Numbered from the stretch's first letter, positions 41,774 through 51,132 are shown. The stretch: 53,519 nucleotides of DNA from Flavobacteriaceae bacterium (GCA_947478365.1 CANJWG010000003.1:1-53519); one strand, 5' to 3'. Notes: generated from the sequence alone by a model not told the origin. A program made the numbers and translations.

Positions 41774-43954
41774 TCAAACATTTCTTCTAATAAAATGAAA
41801 ATCCAATTGTTTCTTAACCAAATCGGCATTTTTTACTTTTACATAAACTTCATCTCCAAGTTGCAAAATACTCTGTGTTGCCTGACCTACCAAGGCATAT
41901 TGTTTTTCGTCAAAAGTGTAATAATCTTCTTTTATTTCACGAATTCGAACCATTCCTTCGCATTTGTTTTCGATGATTTCTACATAAATTCCCCATTCTG
42001 TAACTCCGGAAATAACCCCAAGAAACTCCTGATCTTTATGATCTTGCATGTATTTTACCTGCATGTATTTCACAGAATCTCTTTCTGCTTGTGCTGCTAA
42101 ACCTTCCATATCACTGGAATGAGCGCATTTTTCTTCATAATCATCCTGATTTACACTTTTTCCTCCATCTAAATAATATTGCAATAATCGGTGTGCCATC
42201 ACATCAGGATAACGTCGAATTGGCGAAGTAAAATGACTATAATAATCAAAAGCTAAACCGTAATGACCAATGTTTTCTGTCGAATATTTGGCTTTACTCA
42301 TACTTCGAATTGTCAAAGTATCAACTAAATTCTGCTCTTTTTTTCCATTAACATCATTCAATAATTTATTCAACGATTTAGAAATATCTTGTTTTGATTT
42401 CATGTTTATCGCATAACCAAACTTAGAAATCACCGTTTGCAGGTTGATTAGTTTATCTTCATTTGGCTCATCGTGAATTCGATACACAAACGTTTTCTTT
42501 TGTTTTCCAATAAATTCAGCCACTTTTTTATTGGCCAACAACATAAATTCTTCAATCAAATGATTAGCATCTTTAGATATTTTAAAGAAAACTCCAACCG
42601 GTTCTGATTCTTGATTTAAATTAAATTTTACTTCCACTTTATCAAAAGAAATTGCTCCGTCTGCCATTCTTTTTCTTCTAAGAATTTTAGCTAATTCATC
42701 TTGTTTTAAAGTTGCTGCGACAATTTCTTTTGAAACTTTATATTCTTTTCCAGTCAATGAAATGTCAGCGGGAATTATATCTGATTTCGTTTCAATTATA
42801 CTTTGTGCTTCTTCATACGAAAAACGTTGATCAGAAAAAATAATAGTTCTACCAAACCAGGAATCTAAAACTTCTGCTTTAGCATTCAATTGAAATATGG
42901 CTGAAAATGTATATTTTTCTTCATGTGGACGAAGAGAACAAGCATAATTTGACAACACTTCAGGTAACATCGGCACAACTCTATCAACCAAATAAACAGA
43001 AGTAGCTCTTCTGTAAGCTTCGTCATCCAGTATTGTTCCTTCTTTTAAATAATGCGATACATCAGCAATATGGACACCTATTTCATAATTTCCGTTTTCT
43101 AAAACTTGGAAAGATAAGGCATCATCAAAATCTTTAGCATCTTTTGGATCAATAGTAAACGTAAGTACTTTTCGCATATCACGACGTTTATCTATTTCTA
43201 CTTGAGTTATAGAAGTATCTAATTTATTAGCATAAGCTTCTACTTCAATTGGAAAATCATAAGGTAAACCATATTCCGCTAAAATGGCATGAATTTCCGT
43301 GTTGTGTTCTCCGGGTTTTCCAAGCACTTTAATCACAGAACCAAAAGGTGAATCTGCTTTTGCAGGCCAATCTTCGAGTTTTACTAAAACTACATCTCCA
43401 TGTTCTGCTTCAGCTAATTTATTTTTTGGGATGAAAATATCGGTATACATTTTAGCATTCGCTGTTGTTACGAATCCGAAATTCTTTTGAATATCAACTA
43501 CTCCAACAAATTCAGTTTTACATCTTTCTATTATCTCTAATACCTCTGCTTCTGGTTTTCTTGAACTTCTTCTATCGTAAACATAGGCTTTTACAGTATC
43601 GCCATCCAATGCGTGATTCAAATTTACAAACGGAACAAAAACATCATTTTCTAATTCGTCGCAGACAAAATAAGCTGTCTTTCTGGAAGTCATGTCAATC
43701 GTTCCTTCATAATATTTTTGACTACTGGCTTTAACTAAATACTTACCCGGTTCTGATTCGATAATCAGTTTTTGAGCTGCTAAAATTTTTAAATCTTTGA
43801 TTATTTCGTTTCTGCTTTTAGTATCATCTAATTCTAAAATTGCAGCTATTTGTTTGTAATTAAAAGGTTTATTAGCGTTTTTTGATAGTATTTTAAATAT
43901 CTTTTCGGAAAATGTTTTTTCATTTTTCCTGAATTTTTTGTGTTTTTTACTCAT
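41774..43954 (-). CDS. rnr: Ribonuclease R
   Basis: A 726-residue RNase II-family exoribonuclease. It has an N-terminal winged-helix region (about residues 12-70), cold-shock-like domains, the catalytic RNB domain with DPKDAKDFDDALS (about 271-283, the metal-binding acidic cluster) and YSHFTSPIRRYPDVMAHR (about 579-596), and a C-terminal S1 domain. It degrades structured RNA 3' to 5'. It is the first minus-strand gene left of the candidate origin and transcribes away from it. Confidence 0.95.
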   Translation of the reverse strand: MSKKHKKFRKNEKTFSEKIFKILSKNANKPFNYKQIAAILELDDTKSRNEIIKDLKILAAQKLIIESEPGKYLVKASSQKYYEGTIDMTSRKTAYFVCDELENDVFVPFVNLNHALDGDTVKAYVYDRRSSRKPEAEVLEIIERCKTEFVGVVDIQKNFGFVTTANAKMYTDIFIPKNKLAEAEHGDVVLVKLEDWPAKADSPFGSVIKVLGKPGEHNTEIHAILAEYGLPYDFPIEVEAYANKLDTSITQVEIDKRRDMRKVLTFTIDPKDAKDFDDALSFQVLENGNYEIGVHIADVSHYLKEGTILDDEAYRRATSVYLVDRVVPMLPEVLSNYACSLRPHEEKYTFSAIFQLNAKAEVLDSWFGRTIIFSDQRFSYEEAQSIIETKSDIIPADISLTGKEYKVSKEIVAATLKQDELAKILRRKRMADGAISFDKVEVKFNLNQESEPVGVFFKISKDANHLIEEFMLLANKKVAEFIGKQKKTFVYRIHDEPNEDKLINLQTVISKFGYAINMKSKQDISKSLNKLLNDVNGKKEQNLVDTLTIRSMSKAKYSTENIGHYGLAFDYYSHFTSPIRRYPDVMAHRLLQYYLDGGKSVNQDDYEEKCAHSSDMEGLAAQAERDSVKYMQVKYMQDHKDQEFLGVISGVTEWGIYVEIIENKCEGMVRIREIKEDYYTFDEKQYALVGQATQSILQLGDEVYVKVKNADLVKKQLDFHFIRRNV

Positions 43955-44684
43955 TGTATCTTTTCTATTAATGTTGAAAATTACGAAGAAGTATTAAGAT
44001 ATCAGAATTAACTAATAAGATTTATCTAAAAAATAACTTTTAGCTTTTGTAAAATATTGTTATCAACACTTATTAAAAACAACAATAAAAAAAATTAAAT
44101 AAATTTAAATTTATGATGGTTATTATAGCATGTTGATTTATACAATAACTTTGTTTTTAAAAATCTGATTTTGTAGTTATTCTTTTTTATATCAATTTAT
44201 CAACACCGTTTTTAGAAATTAATTAGCTCATTTTAAACTCTTTTTAAAACTTAATTAACAGTTGTTGACAACTAAAAAAGATACTTTTTGTAAATAACTT
44301 TGATTCGTCTTTTTGGTTGAAAAAGCATGTTTTTGTATTGATAACTTTTCTAAAAATTCTACAAACTAAATTTGTTTTTTTAATATAGATTTTTGATTAC
44401 AAATTTTAAGTACACAACCAATAAAAACTTCTAAAATTCTATTCAAAGTTGTTAACAATTTATGTTAATTTAAGGTTAACTGATTATCAACGAATTGCGT
44501 TTTATAATTAACAATACAACATTTTAACATTTTTATAGAATATATTCTAATGATTTTTAAATAGTTATATAAATTATGTAAAACGGTAAAATCTTTATGT
44601 TTTAAAAATCAAACACTTAGAATAAACTAAAAATAAAAGCAATACTTTCCGTAAATTTGTCATACTAACTACATACACAACACC
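43955..44684. other. AT-rich 730-base gap: candidate replication origin (oriC)
   Basis: The longest gap in the window, visibly more AT-rich than the coding sequence, between divergent rnr and rpiB. The nonamer TTATCAACA (one mismatch to the DnaA box TTATCCACA) occurs at 44060-44068 and 44197-44205; TTATCAACG is at 44484-44492 and its heptamer TTATCAA reversed is at 44338-44344. TGTTGACAA at 44263-44271 is a weaker reversed match. Further variants lie nearby. No coding frame, RNA or hairpin repeat is seen. Confidence 0.45.
44652..44659 (+). promoter_or_regulatory. Promoter -7 element for rpiB
   Basis: TAAATTTG matches TAnnTTTG, 25 bases upstream of the ATG at 44685. Confidence 0.55.
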
Positions 44685-45116
44685 ATGAAAATATCAATTG
44701 GAAATGATCACGCTGGACCCGATTATAAGAAAGCGATAGTTGCTTTTTTAGAACAAAAGGGACATGAAATAGTCAACCACGGAACCGATACTTTTGATAG
44801 TGTTGATTATCCCGATTTTGGACATCCTGTAGCGATAGACGTAGCAATAGGGAAAGCCGATTTTGGTGTCGTAATTTGTGGTTCTGGAAACGGAATTAAT
44901 ATGACGGTGAACAAACATCAAGGGATTCGTTCCGCTTTATGTTGGGATAAAGAAATTGCCTCTTTAGCTAGACAGCACAACGATGCTAACATAATCAGCA
45001 TTCCAGCACGATTTACATCAATTCAACAAGCGGTTGAAATGGTTGATACTTTTTTAAACACAAATTTTGAAGGCGGACGACACGCCAATAGAGTGAATAA
45101 AATAGCTTGTCAATAA
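44685..45116 (+). CDS. rpiB: Ribose 5-phosphate isomerase B
   Basis: A 143-residue RpiB. It starts MKISIGNDHAGPDYK, has the VDYPDFGHPVA segment at about residues 43-53 and the GVVICGSGNGINMTVNKHQG phosphate-binding region at about 64-83. It interconverts ribose 5-phosphate and ribulose 5-phosphate. It is the first plus-strand gene right of the candidate origin and is followed by a cation exporter gene after one base. Confidence 0.95.
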   Translation: MKISIGNDHAGPDYKKAIVAFLEQKGHEIVNHGTDTFDSVDYPDFGHPVAIDVAIGKADFGVVICGSGNGINMTVNKHQGIRSALCWDKEIASLARQHNDANIISIPARFTSIQQAVEMVDTFLNTNFEGGRHANRVNKIACQ

Positions 45117-45117
45117 A

Positions 45118-46026
45118 ATGGGAGATAACCACGTTCACATTCACAAACACGAAGTAAAAGGAAATAACTTAATTCTTTCTATCCTTTTAAATTTACTAAT
45201 TACTATTGCCCAAGTTATTGGCGGAATTATTTCAGGAAGTTTGGCCTTGATTTCGGATGCACTTCATAATTTTTCTGATGTACTTTCGTTGGTTTTTAGT
45301 TTAGTAGCTCATAAATTATCAAGAAGGAAAGCATCGTTAAACAATACTTTTGGTTACAAGCGCGCAGAGCTCATAGCTGCTTTTATAAATGCTATCACAT
45401 TAATTATTGTCGCATTTTTTTTAATTTATGAAGCTTCTTCAAGGCTCTTTCATCCTGAACCTATTAAATCTGGGCTAGTTATTTGGTTAGCTCTTTTAGG
45501 AATAGTTGTAAACGGAGGTTCCGTTTTGTTACTTAAAAAAGATTCAGAACATAATCTCAATATGAAATCGGCTTATTTGCATTTATTGACTGATATGATG
45601 GCATCTGTGGCTGTTTTGGTTGGCGGATTGCTGATGAAATTTTATGGATGGTTTTGGGTTGATAGCGTAATGACTTTGTTGATTGCGTCATACCTTATTT
45701 ATGTAAGTTATGATTTGATTAAGTCGGCAACAAAAATGCTGATGCTATTCACGCCAGATTATATTAATATTAAAGAAATAGTTCGCGAAGTCCATAAGAT
45801 AAAAGGCGTCAACAAACTCCACCACATTCACATTTGGCATTTAAATGATGAAGAACTACATCTTGAAGCACATCTCGATTGTTCAGAAGATATAAAAATG
45901 AGCGAATTTAATATCTTGTTAGAGAAAATAGAAACCGTTTTATATAAAGAATTCAAAATAAATCATATCAATATCCAACCAGAATTTAAAAAGGAAGATC
46001 CAAAAGATTTCATTGTTCAAGACTAA
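45118..46026 (+). CDS. Cation diffusion facilitator (CDF/CzcD-type) exporter
   Basis: A 302-residue membrane transporter with six membrane segments and a cytoplasmic C-terminal domain. The metal-binding HxxxD pair is seen in SDALHNFSD (about residues 46-54, second segment) and HLLTDMM (about 154-160, fifth segment), and an N-terminal histidine-rich stretch HVHIHKHE (residues 5-12) may bind metal. It exports Zn2+ or a similar divalent cation using proton exchange. It starts one base after rpiB. Confidence 0.92.
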   Translation: MGDNHVHIHKHEVKGNNLILSILLNLLITIAQVIGGIISGSLALISDALHNFSDVLSLVFSLVAHKLSRRKASLNNTFGYKRAELIAAFINAITLIIVAFFLIYEASSRLFHPEPIKSGLVIWLALLGIVVNGGSVLLLKKDSEHNLNMKSAYLHLLTDMMASVAVLVGGLLMKFYGWFWVDSVMTLLIASYLIYVSYDLIKSATKMLMLFTPDYINIKEIVREVHKIKGVNKLHHIHIWHLNDEELHLEAHLDCSEDIKMSEFNILLEKIETVLYKEFKINHINIQPEFKKEDPKDFIVQD

Positions 46027-46029
46027 TTT

Positions 46030-46227
46030 ATGACTAAGGTTGACATACAAAGTATTCAAAAATTATTTCAAAAAAGGTTACTAGATTCCCATAAAGGAAG
46101 TCATGGATATGGAGTTTATATTCATGTTCTTGCAGCAGATATTACCTTAGAAACGTAAACAGAAGAAAGTATGTTGATAACCGATGTTATTGATAATTTA
46201 GTGATGGTTTTTAAAAAAATTAAGTAA
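46030..46227 (+). pseudogene. nnrD: Internally deleted nnrD (NAD(P)H-hydrate dehydratase) remnant
   Basis: The plus frame from ATG 46030 reads 25 residues like the NnrD start (IQKLFQKRLLDSHKGSHG) and then residues like its C-terminus (GVYIHVLAADITLET, then TAA at 46156-46158, then TEESMLITDVIDNLVMVF). NnrD is normally about 280 residues, so roughly 200 residues between the two parts are missing and one internal stop is present. The reading frame is otherwise intact and ends in TAA at 46227. The gene lies after the CDF gene. The assignment rests on recognising the conserved HKGS and GVYLHGLAGDI-type segments. Confidence 0.7.
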
Positions 46228-46230
46228 AAA

Positions 46231-46274
46231 TCTTTGCGAACTTTGCGCTACACTTTGCATCTTTGCGGTTAAAA
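46231..46274. repeat. CTTTGCG tandem-like repeat upstream of tex
   Basis: TCTTTGCGAACTTTGCG, then CACTTTGCATCTTTGCGG, in the gap before tex. Four CTTTGC words are spaced at about 10-18 bases. It is a low-copy repeat of the type seen between flavobacterial genes. Confidence 0.5.
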
Positions 46275-46286
46275 GAAATTCACCTA

Positions 46287-48410
46287 ATGACCAACTTACA
46301 ATTCATTCAAAGCCAAGTAAACACGGTTCCAAAAAATATAGAAGCAACTCTAAAATTACTTTCCGAAGACTGCACCATTCCTTTTATTTCGCGTTACCGA
46401 AAAGACCAAACTGGGAATTTGGATGAAGTTGTTATTGAAACCATCGCTAAACTTTCCAAACAGTATGATGAAATCGTAAAACGAAAAGAATCGATTATAA
46501 AAACCATTGAGGAACAAGGTCAGCTTTCGCCAGAATTAGCCAAAAAAATCAATGAAAATTTCGATTTACAGGAAATAGAAGATTTGTATTTGCCTTATAA
46601 AAAGAAGAAAAAAACCAGAGCCGATATTGCCAGAGAAAACGGTTTAGAACCTTTGGCGAAAATAATTTTCTCACAAGGAAAAGACGACATCGATTTTATT
46701 TCCACACAATATATCAACGACAAAGTAAAAAACGAAGACGAAGCTTTGAAAGGCGCAAGAGATATTATTGCCGAATGGATTAATGAGAACATTTTTATTC
46801 GAAAAAATCTTCGTCGACTATTTCAACGAAAAGCAATAGTTGAAACCAAAGTTGTAAAGAAAAAAGAAACTGAAGTTGATGCTCAGAAATTCAAACAATA
46901 TTTCGATTGGGCAGAACCTATTTCAAAAATACCTTCACATCGTTTATTAGCAATGTTGCGCGCAGAAACAGAAGGTTTTGTAAAACTAAATATAGATATC
47001 GAAAACCAAGAAGCTATTGATTTCATCGAAAACGAAATCATCAAAGCCAACAATGACACTACCGAACACATCGAATTAGCCATAAAAGACAGTTATAAAC
47101 GATTACTCGAACCGGCAATTTCAAACGAAACATTGCAAGATGCCAAAGCAAAAGCCGACATCAAAGCGATTGATGTTTTCGCAGGGAATTTGAGTCAGCT
47201 TTTATTGGCACCGCCTTTGGGCGAAAAACGTATTTTAGCAATTGACCCAGGATTTAGAAGCGGTTGTAAAATTGTTTGTCTGGATGAAAAAGGCGATTTG
47301 TTATACAACGAAACCATTTATCCGCATCAGCCACAAAATGAGAGCGCTATGGCTATGAAGAAAATCCGGTCAATGGTGAATGCCTATAACATCGAAGCAA
47401 TCTCAATCGGAAACGGAACGGCAAGTCGTGAAACCGAATTTTTTATAAAGAAAATAGCATTTGATAAGTCAATCCAGGTTTTTGTGGTTTCAGAAGCTGG
47501 CGCATCGGTTTATTCGGCAAGTAAAATTGCGCGCGAAGAATTTCCGAGTTTTGATGTAACTGTTCGAGGCTCGGTTTCTATTGGAAGACGATTAGCTGAC
47601 CCATTAGCTGAATTGGTGAAAATTGACCCAAAATCAATAGGAGTTGGCCAGTACCAACATGATGTTGATCAAACAAAACTTAAAGAAGAGTTAGATACCG
47701 TTGTGGTGCGTTGCGTGAATTCTGTCGGAATAAATATTAACACCGCCAGTAAATCACTTTTGAGTTATGTTTCGGGAATTGGTGAAAAAATGGCTGAAAA
47801 CATTGTGGCGTATCGTTCCGAAAACGGACCATTTGAATACCGTAAAGAACTCAAAAAAGTACCACGATTGGGCGATAAAGCGTATCAACAGGCAGCAGCA
47901 TTTATCAGAATCAAAGACGGAAAAAATCCGTTAGATAACTCAGCAGTACATCCTGAAGCGTATCCAATAGTTGAAAAAATGGCGGCGGCTTTGGGTTTAA
48001 AAACCAATGAGTTGATTGCCAACAAAGAAAAGATTGCCCAAATAAAATTAGAAAATTTCATTACTCCTGAAATTGGAATTCTGGGATTAAAAGATATTGT
48101 AAAAGAATTAGAAAAGCCTGGACTTGACCCAAGAAAAGCAGCAAAAGTTTTCGAATTCGATCCAACAGTTACCACGATAAAAAACGTAAGAACAGGAATG
48201 ATTTTACCTGGAATTGTCAATAACATTACGGCATTCGGCTGTTTTGTAGACATTGGAATTAAAGAAAGCGGATTGGTTCATATTTCCCAACTTAAAGCCG
48301 GTTTTGTTTCAGATGTAAATGATGTGGTGAAGCTTCATCAACACGTTCAGGTGAAAGTGGTTGAAGTTGATGAAGAACGAAAGCGAATTCAGTTGACGAT
48401 GATTTTATAA
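46287..48410 (+). CDS. Tex-family RNA-binding protein with S1 domain
   Basis: A 707-residue Tex protein from ATG 46287. An earlier in-frame TTG at 46263 lies in the repeat before the gene and is not needed. The helical N-terminal part has CTIPFISRYRKDQTGNLDE (about 31-49), the central YqgF-like part has ILAIDPGFRSGCKIVCLDE (about 321-339), a helix-hairpin-helix segment is at about residues 494-530, and the C-terminal S1 domain is at 640-705 (ITAFGCFVDIGIKESGLVHIS). Tex proteins bind nucleic acid and influence transcription or transcript fate. Confidence 0.93.
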   Translation: MTNLQFIQSQVNTVPKNIEATLKLLSEDCTIPFISRYRKDQTGNLDEVVIETIAKLSKQYDEIVKRKESIIKTIEEQGQLSPELAKKINENFDLQEIEDLYLPYKKKKKTRADIARENGLEPLAKIIFSQGKDDIDFISTQYINDKVKNEDEALKGARDIIAEWINENIFIRKNLRRLFQRKAIVETKVVKKKETEVDAQKFKQYFDWAEPISKIPSHRLLAMLRAETEGFVKLNIDIENQEAIDFIENEIIKANNDTTEHIELAIKDSYKRLLEPAISNETLQDAKAKADIKAIDVFAGNLSQLLLAPPLGEKRILAIDPGFRSGCKIVCLDEKGDLLYNETIYPHQPQNESAMAMKKIRSMVNAYNIEAISIGNGTASRETEFFIKKIAFDKSIQVFVVSEAGASVYSASKIAREEFPSFDVTVRGSVSIGRRLADPLAELVKIDPKSIGVGQYQHDVDQTKLKEELDTVVVRCVNSVGININTASKSLLSYVSGIGEKMAENIVAYRSENGPFEYRKELKKVPRLGDKAYQQAAAFIRIKDGKNPLDNSAVHPEAYPIVEKMAAALGLKTNELIANKEKIAQIKLENFITPEIGILGLKDIVKELEKPGLDPRKAAKVFEFDPTVTTIKNVRTGMILPGIVNNITAFGCFVDIGIKESGLVHISQLKAGFVSDVNDVVKLHQHVQVKVVEVDEERKRIQLTMIL

Positions 48411-48444
48411 AAACAAATCCCAAACGAGATAAAGAATTTTGGAT

Positions 48445-49824
48445 TTACTTTTTCAAAATCCAAGAGCTCATTTTATCTAAAACTTGAGGAGCAATGGTTT
48501 GTTCAATTTGAGCATATTCCTCTATAGAACCTGTTTTTGCTTCTTGAAAAAGATGATTCAGATTAGGAAATTCTAAAGTTTCAAAATGTTTGTTTTTGGC
48601 TTTTCCCAAAGAAGCTTTAATACCCGCCAGATTTTCTTTTGGAATTACTTGTAAATCTTTTGAGCCATTAATTGCTAATATGGGTATTTTCAGTTTGCTC
48701 CAGTAAACATCCGGATTGATTTTCATGAAATAAGTAAACCAGGGAATGCTTATTTTTTTACTTTCCTCTTCGGCTATCTTTTCAATTTCATCCTCTGAAG
48801 GTTGTTGTTCTTTTGGTAATATTTGCATTTGTGAAATAACTATTTTTTTGACTTCTCCGTTTAAATCATTTCCGTTATAATTCTTAACAAAACTATAGAT
48901 TTTGCGGTTGGCGGCTTCGTTCGATTTTAATTCTTCGTCCGTTGCTCCTGAAGCTTTTGCAATTGCATTAGACTGTAGTAGTAAAAGTTCATCAGTTGGA
49001 ATACCGGGACCTGCCATTGAGACGATGAATTTTACTTTCTTATTTTGTGAAGCCACCATTGGAGCAATGATTCCGCCCTCACTATGACCAATTAAGCCAA
49101 TATTGACATACCCTTTTTGAGCTAAAAATTCAACTGCAGCATTGGTATCGCCAGCAAAATTTTCAGTTGTCATTGTCAAACTTGCACCATTTGAATCGCC
49201 AGTGCCCCTGTCATCAACACGTAAAACACCAATTCCTTTTTTAGCAAAATCATCTGCAATTACCCAAAATTCTTTGTGTCCAAAGATTTCAGAATTACGA
49301 TTTTGTTGTCCTGAGCCAGATATTAAAACCACCACAGGAAAATCCTTTTTGTCAGATGGGGCAGTTAAGGTTCCGGCCAAAGTATTTTTATCTTTAGAGT
49401 TGGCAAAGGTCACATCTTCTATATTATAGTTAAATGGTGGCTGAGGTGTTTGAGGACGTTTTAAAATAGATTCTCCCTCTTTTTTTCGTGAAAGGATTAA
49501 TGGTATTGACGCGCCGCCTTGAGAAAAAGTTCCATTTATTTTTTCGTATTCAAATTTTCCTTTATAACTGATTCCAAATTTTTTAGCATCAATACGCAAT
49601 TCATTGTCAATAAATGAAGTGTTATCTGTTGGTAAATCTTTTGCGCCTTGCATTGGGCTGTCCATTGTAGTAATCAAATCAGCACCATTTTGTTTGATAG
49701 TAAAGACCAGAGGAATCTTCGTTCCCGAAACTGTTAACTCTCCGGCCCATGAACCAATAATTTCTTGGCTAAATAAGTTTGAAAAACAGAAAAAAAAGGC
49801 AATGATAAGGAAAGTTCTTTTCAT
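48445..49824 (-). CDS. Exported alpha/beta hydrolase
   Basis: A 459-residue protein starting at the ATG at 49824 (MKRTFLIIAFFFCF signal peptide, ending about FSQ); the frame from 49872 would add 16 residues. An N-terminal beta domain of about 110 residues (GSWAGELTVSG onwards) precedes an alpha/beta hydrolase domain. The oxyanion-type SGSGQQNRN segment is at about residue 168, and the nucleophile elbow GHSEGG at about 245-250, Ser247. The C-terminal His is in FPNLNHLF. It is a probable periplasmic esterase or peptidase, substrate unknown. It is convergent with tex. Confidence 0.88.
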   Translation of the reverse strand: MKRTFLIIAFFFCFSNLFSQEIIGSWAGELTVSGTKIPLVFTIKQNGADLITTMDSPMQGAKDLPTDNTSFIDNELRIDAKKFGISYKGKFEYEKINGTFSQGGASIPLILSRKKEGESILKRPQTPQPPFNYNIEDVTFANSKDKNTLAGTLTAPSDKKDFPVVVLISGSGQQNRNSEIFGHKEFWVIADDFAKKGIGVLRVDDRGTGDSNGASLTMTTENFAGDTNAAVEFLAQKGYVNIGLIGHSEGGIIAPMVASQNKKVKFIVSMAGPGIPTDELLLLQSNAIAKASGATDEELKSNEAANRKIYSFVKNYNGNDLNGEVKKIVISQMQILPKEQQPSEDEIEKIAEEESKKISIPWFTYFMKINPDVYWSKLKIPILAINGSKDLQVIPKENLAGIKASLGKAKNKHFETLEFPNLNHLFQEAKTGSIEEYAQIEQTIAPQVLDKMSSWILKK

Positions 49825-49847
49825 GATATTTAAAGCAATATAAAAGA

Positions 49848-49890
49848 GTTTATAAAAAAACCCAAACACCATAACTGGAATTTGGGTTTT
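49848..49890 (-). terminator. Terminator after tatA
   Basis: A ten-base-pair stem AAAACCCAAA/TTTGGGTTTT with a 14-base loop, followed on the minus strand by T residues. It lies between the hydrolase start and the tatA stop. Confidence 0.85.
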
Positions 49891-49908
49891 GTATTTTAGT
49901 AAAAAAAA

Positions 49909-50091
49909 TTATTTTTTCTCCTCTTCTTCTTTTTTAGAATTTGCTGGTTGCTCTTCTCCTTTTGATGCTTTCTTGAATTCATTTATTCCCGAGCCCAATC
50001 CTTTCATTAATTCCGGAATTTTTTTACCTCCAAAAAGTAATAAAACAACAACTAGAATAACTAATATTTCAGGCATTCCTAATCTTCCCAT
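49909..50091 (-). CDS. tatA: Sec-independent protein translocase TatA
   Basis: A 60-residue protein starting at the ATG at 50091 ([20 protein letters not shown]). A longer frame from 50226 begins upstream of the promoter element at 50140-50147 and adds a non-family stretch. The membrane segment at residues 8-20 is followed by the [20 protein letters not shown] hinge and amphipathic helix typical of TatA/E, then an acidic and lysine-rich tail. It forms the translocation pore with TatC. No tatC is in the window. Confidence 0.92.
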   Translation of the reverse strand: MGRLGMPEILVILVVVLLLFGGKKIPELMKGLGSGINEFKKASKGEEQPANSKKEEEEKK

Positions 50092-50139
50092 GATATATAA
50101 TTTTATGCTTTCGCAGATTTTATTTTTTAATAACTTCGA

Positions 50140-50147
50140 CAAATGTA
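50140..50147 (-). promoter_or_regulatory. Promoter -7 element for tatA
   Basis: The minus strand reads TACATTTG, matching TAnnTTTG, 48 bases upstream of the tatA ATG. It excludes the longer upstream frame. Confidence 0.55.
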
Positions 50148-50235
50148 AAAAGAAAATAACATTCTTTTGAATTTCCCTATAATAAATATACGTTAAACAT
50201 CGTTTACAGTAAAAACGCAAAGCCAACTTATTTTC

Positions 50236-50243
50236 TATATTTG
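50236..50243 (+). promoter_or_regulatory. Promoter -7 element for the M23 peptidase gene
   Basis: TATATTTG matches TAnnTTTG 18 bases before the ATG at 50262. It lies 89 bases from the divergent tatA promoter. Confidence 0.6.
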
Positions 50244-50261
50244 TAAATCATTCAAACAACC

Positions 50262-51131
50262 ATGTCCGAAAAACGGCTCAAACGAAAAATAATCAAGAAA
50301 AAACTATTCGCCAAAAACCGTTTGGTTATTTTGAATGAAGACACTTTTGAAGAAATTTTTTCGCTTAGATTAACCTTGATGAATGTTTTTGTGGTAGCCA
50401 CAATTGGAGCATTTTTAATTATTTTCGTCACCACTTATATCATTGCTTTTACACCGTTACGCGAATATATACCAGGATATGCATCAACACAATTAAAGAA
50501 AGACGCCACCGAGTTGGCACTAAAATCAGACTCATTAAACCATGCGTTGAAAAAAAACGAAGCCTATATCCAATCTATTAAAAAGGTTTTAACGGGCGAT
50601 TTAGAATATGCAAAATTCAATAAAGATTCTATTTTAGCATCAGTTTCGGAGCCTGTTTCAGAAGAAGAGTTAAAACCCACAAAATCCGATTTAAAGTTTA
50701 GAGAAGCAGTTGATAGAGAAGATAAATACAATCTGTTTGAAGAGGCAAAACCAAAAGTTAGCACTGTTTTATTTCCACCAGTGAAAGGAATAATAACCGA
50801 AAAATTCAATCCGAGAGACAAACATTATGCGGTGGATATCGCTTTAGCAAAAAACACTCCCATAAAATCCATTTTAAGTGGAAGAGTCATCTTCGCCGAT
50901 TGGACACCAAACACTGGAAATGTCGTAATCATAAGACACAACAGCGGATTTATATCAATTTATAAACACGCGGCTTCAGTAACTGTTTCTCAAGGCGATA
51001 TAGTCAGAACTGGAGAAGTTATTGCTTTGGCAGGTTCTACCGGTCAAGAATCAACAGGAGTACATTTACATTTTGAATTATGGAAAGATGGTTATCCTAT
51101 CGACCCAAGTATTTTTATTGAATTTGAATAG
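50262..51131 (+). CDS. M23 family metallopeptidase (LytM/NlpD-like)
   Basis: A 289-residue protein with a basic N-terminus and one membrane segment (about residues 40-62), so it is probably anchored in the inner membrane with the rest in the periplasm. A coiled-coil stretch at about 78-110 precedes the LytM domain. The metal ligands are visible: His188 and Asp192 in HYAVDIA, and the HLHFEL motif (His268, His270). It either cuts peptidoglycan cross-links or activates amidases. Its stop is one base before the GH3 gene. Confidence 0.93.
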   Translation: MSEKRLKRKIIKKKLFAKNRLVILNEDTFEEIFSLRLTLMNVFVVATIGAFLIIFVTTYIIAFTPLREYIPGYASTQLKKDATELALKSDSLNHALKKNEAYIQSIKKVLTGDLEYAKFNKDSILASVSEPVSEEELKPTKSDLKFREAVDREDKYNLFEEAKPKVSTVLFPPVKGIITEKFNPRDKHYAVDIALAKNTPIKSILSGRVIFADWTPNTGNVVIIRHNSGFISIYKHAASVTVSQGDIVRTGEVIALAGSTGQESTGVHLHFELWKDGYPIDPSIFIEFE

Positions 51132-51132
51132 C

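Noticed and set aside
43955..44684. Hidden coding gene in the long gap
   Set aside because: All frames are broken by frequent stops and the base composition is unlike coding sequence.
46030..46227. Two small intact genes separated by a stop
   Set aside because: Both halves match the start and end of one family in the same frame, so a deleted single gene explains them better.
46263..46286. TTG start for tex inside the CTTTGCG repeat
   Set aside because: The ATG at 46287 gives a normal Tex N-terminus, and the extension is repeat-derived.
50092..50226. Longer tatA reading frame
   Set aside because: It begins upstream of the promoter element at 50140-50147 and adds 45 residues before a canonical TatA start.
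51022..51132. Longer GH3-family reading frame
   Set aside because: It reads through the 3' end of the M23 gene in another frame; the ATG one base after the M23 stop fits operon spacing and the family start.
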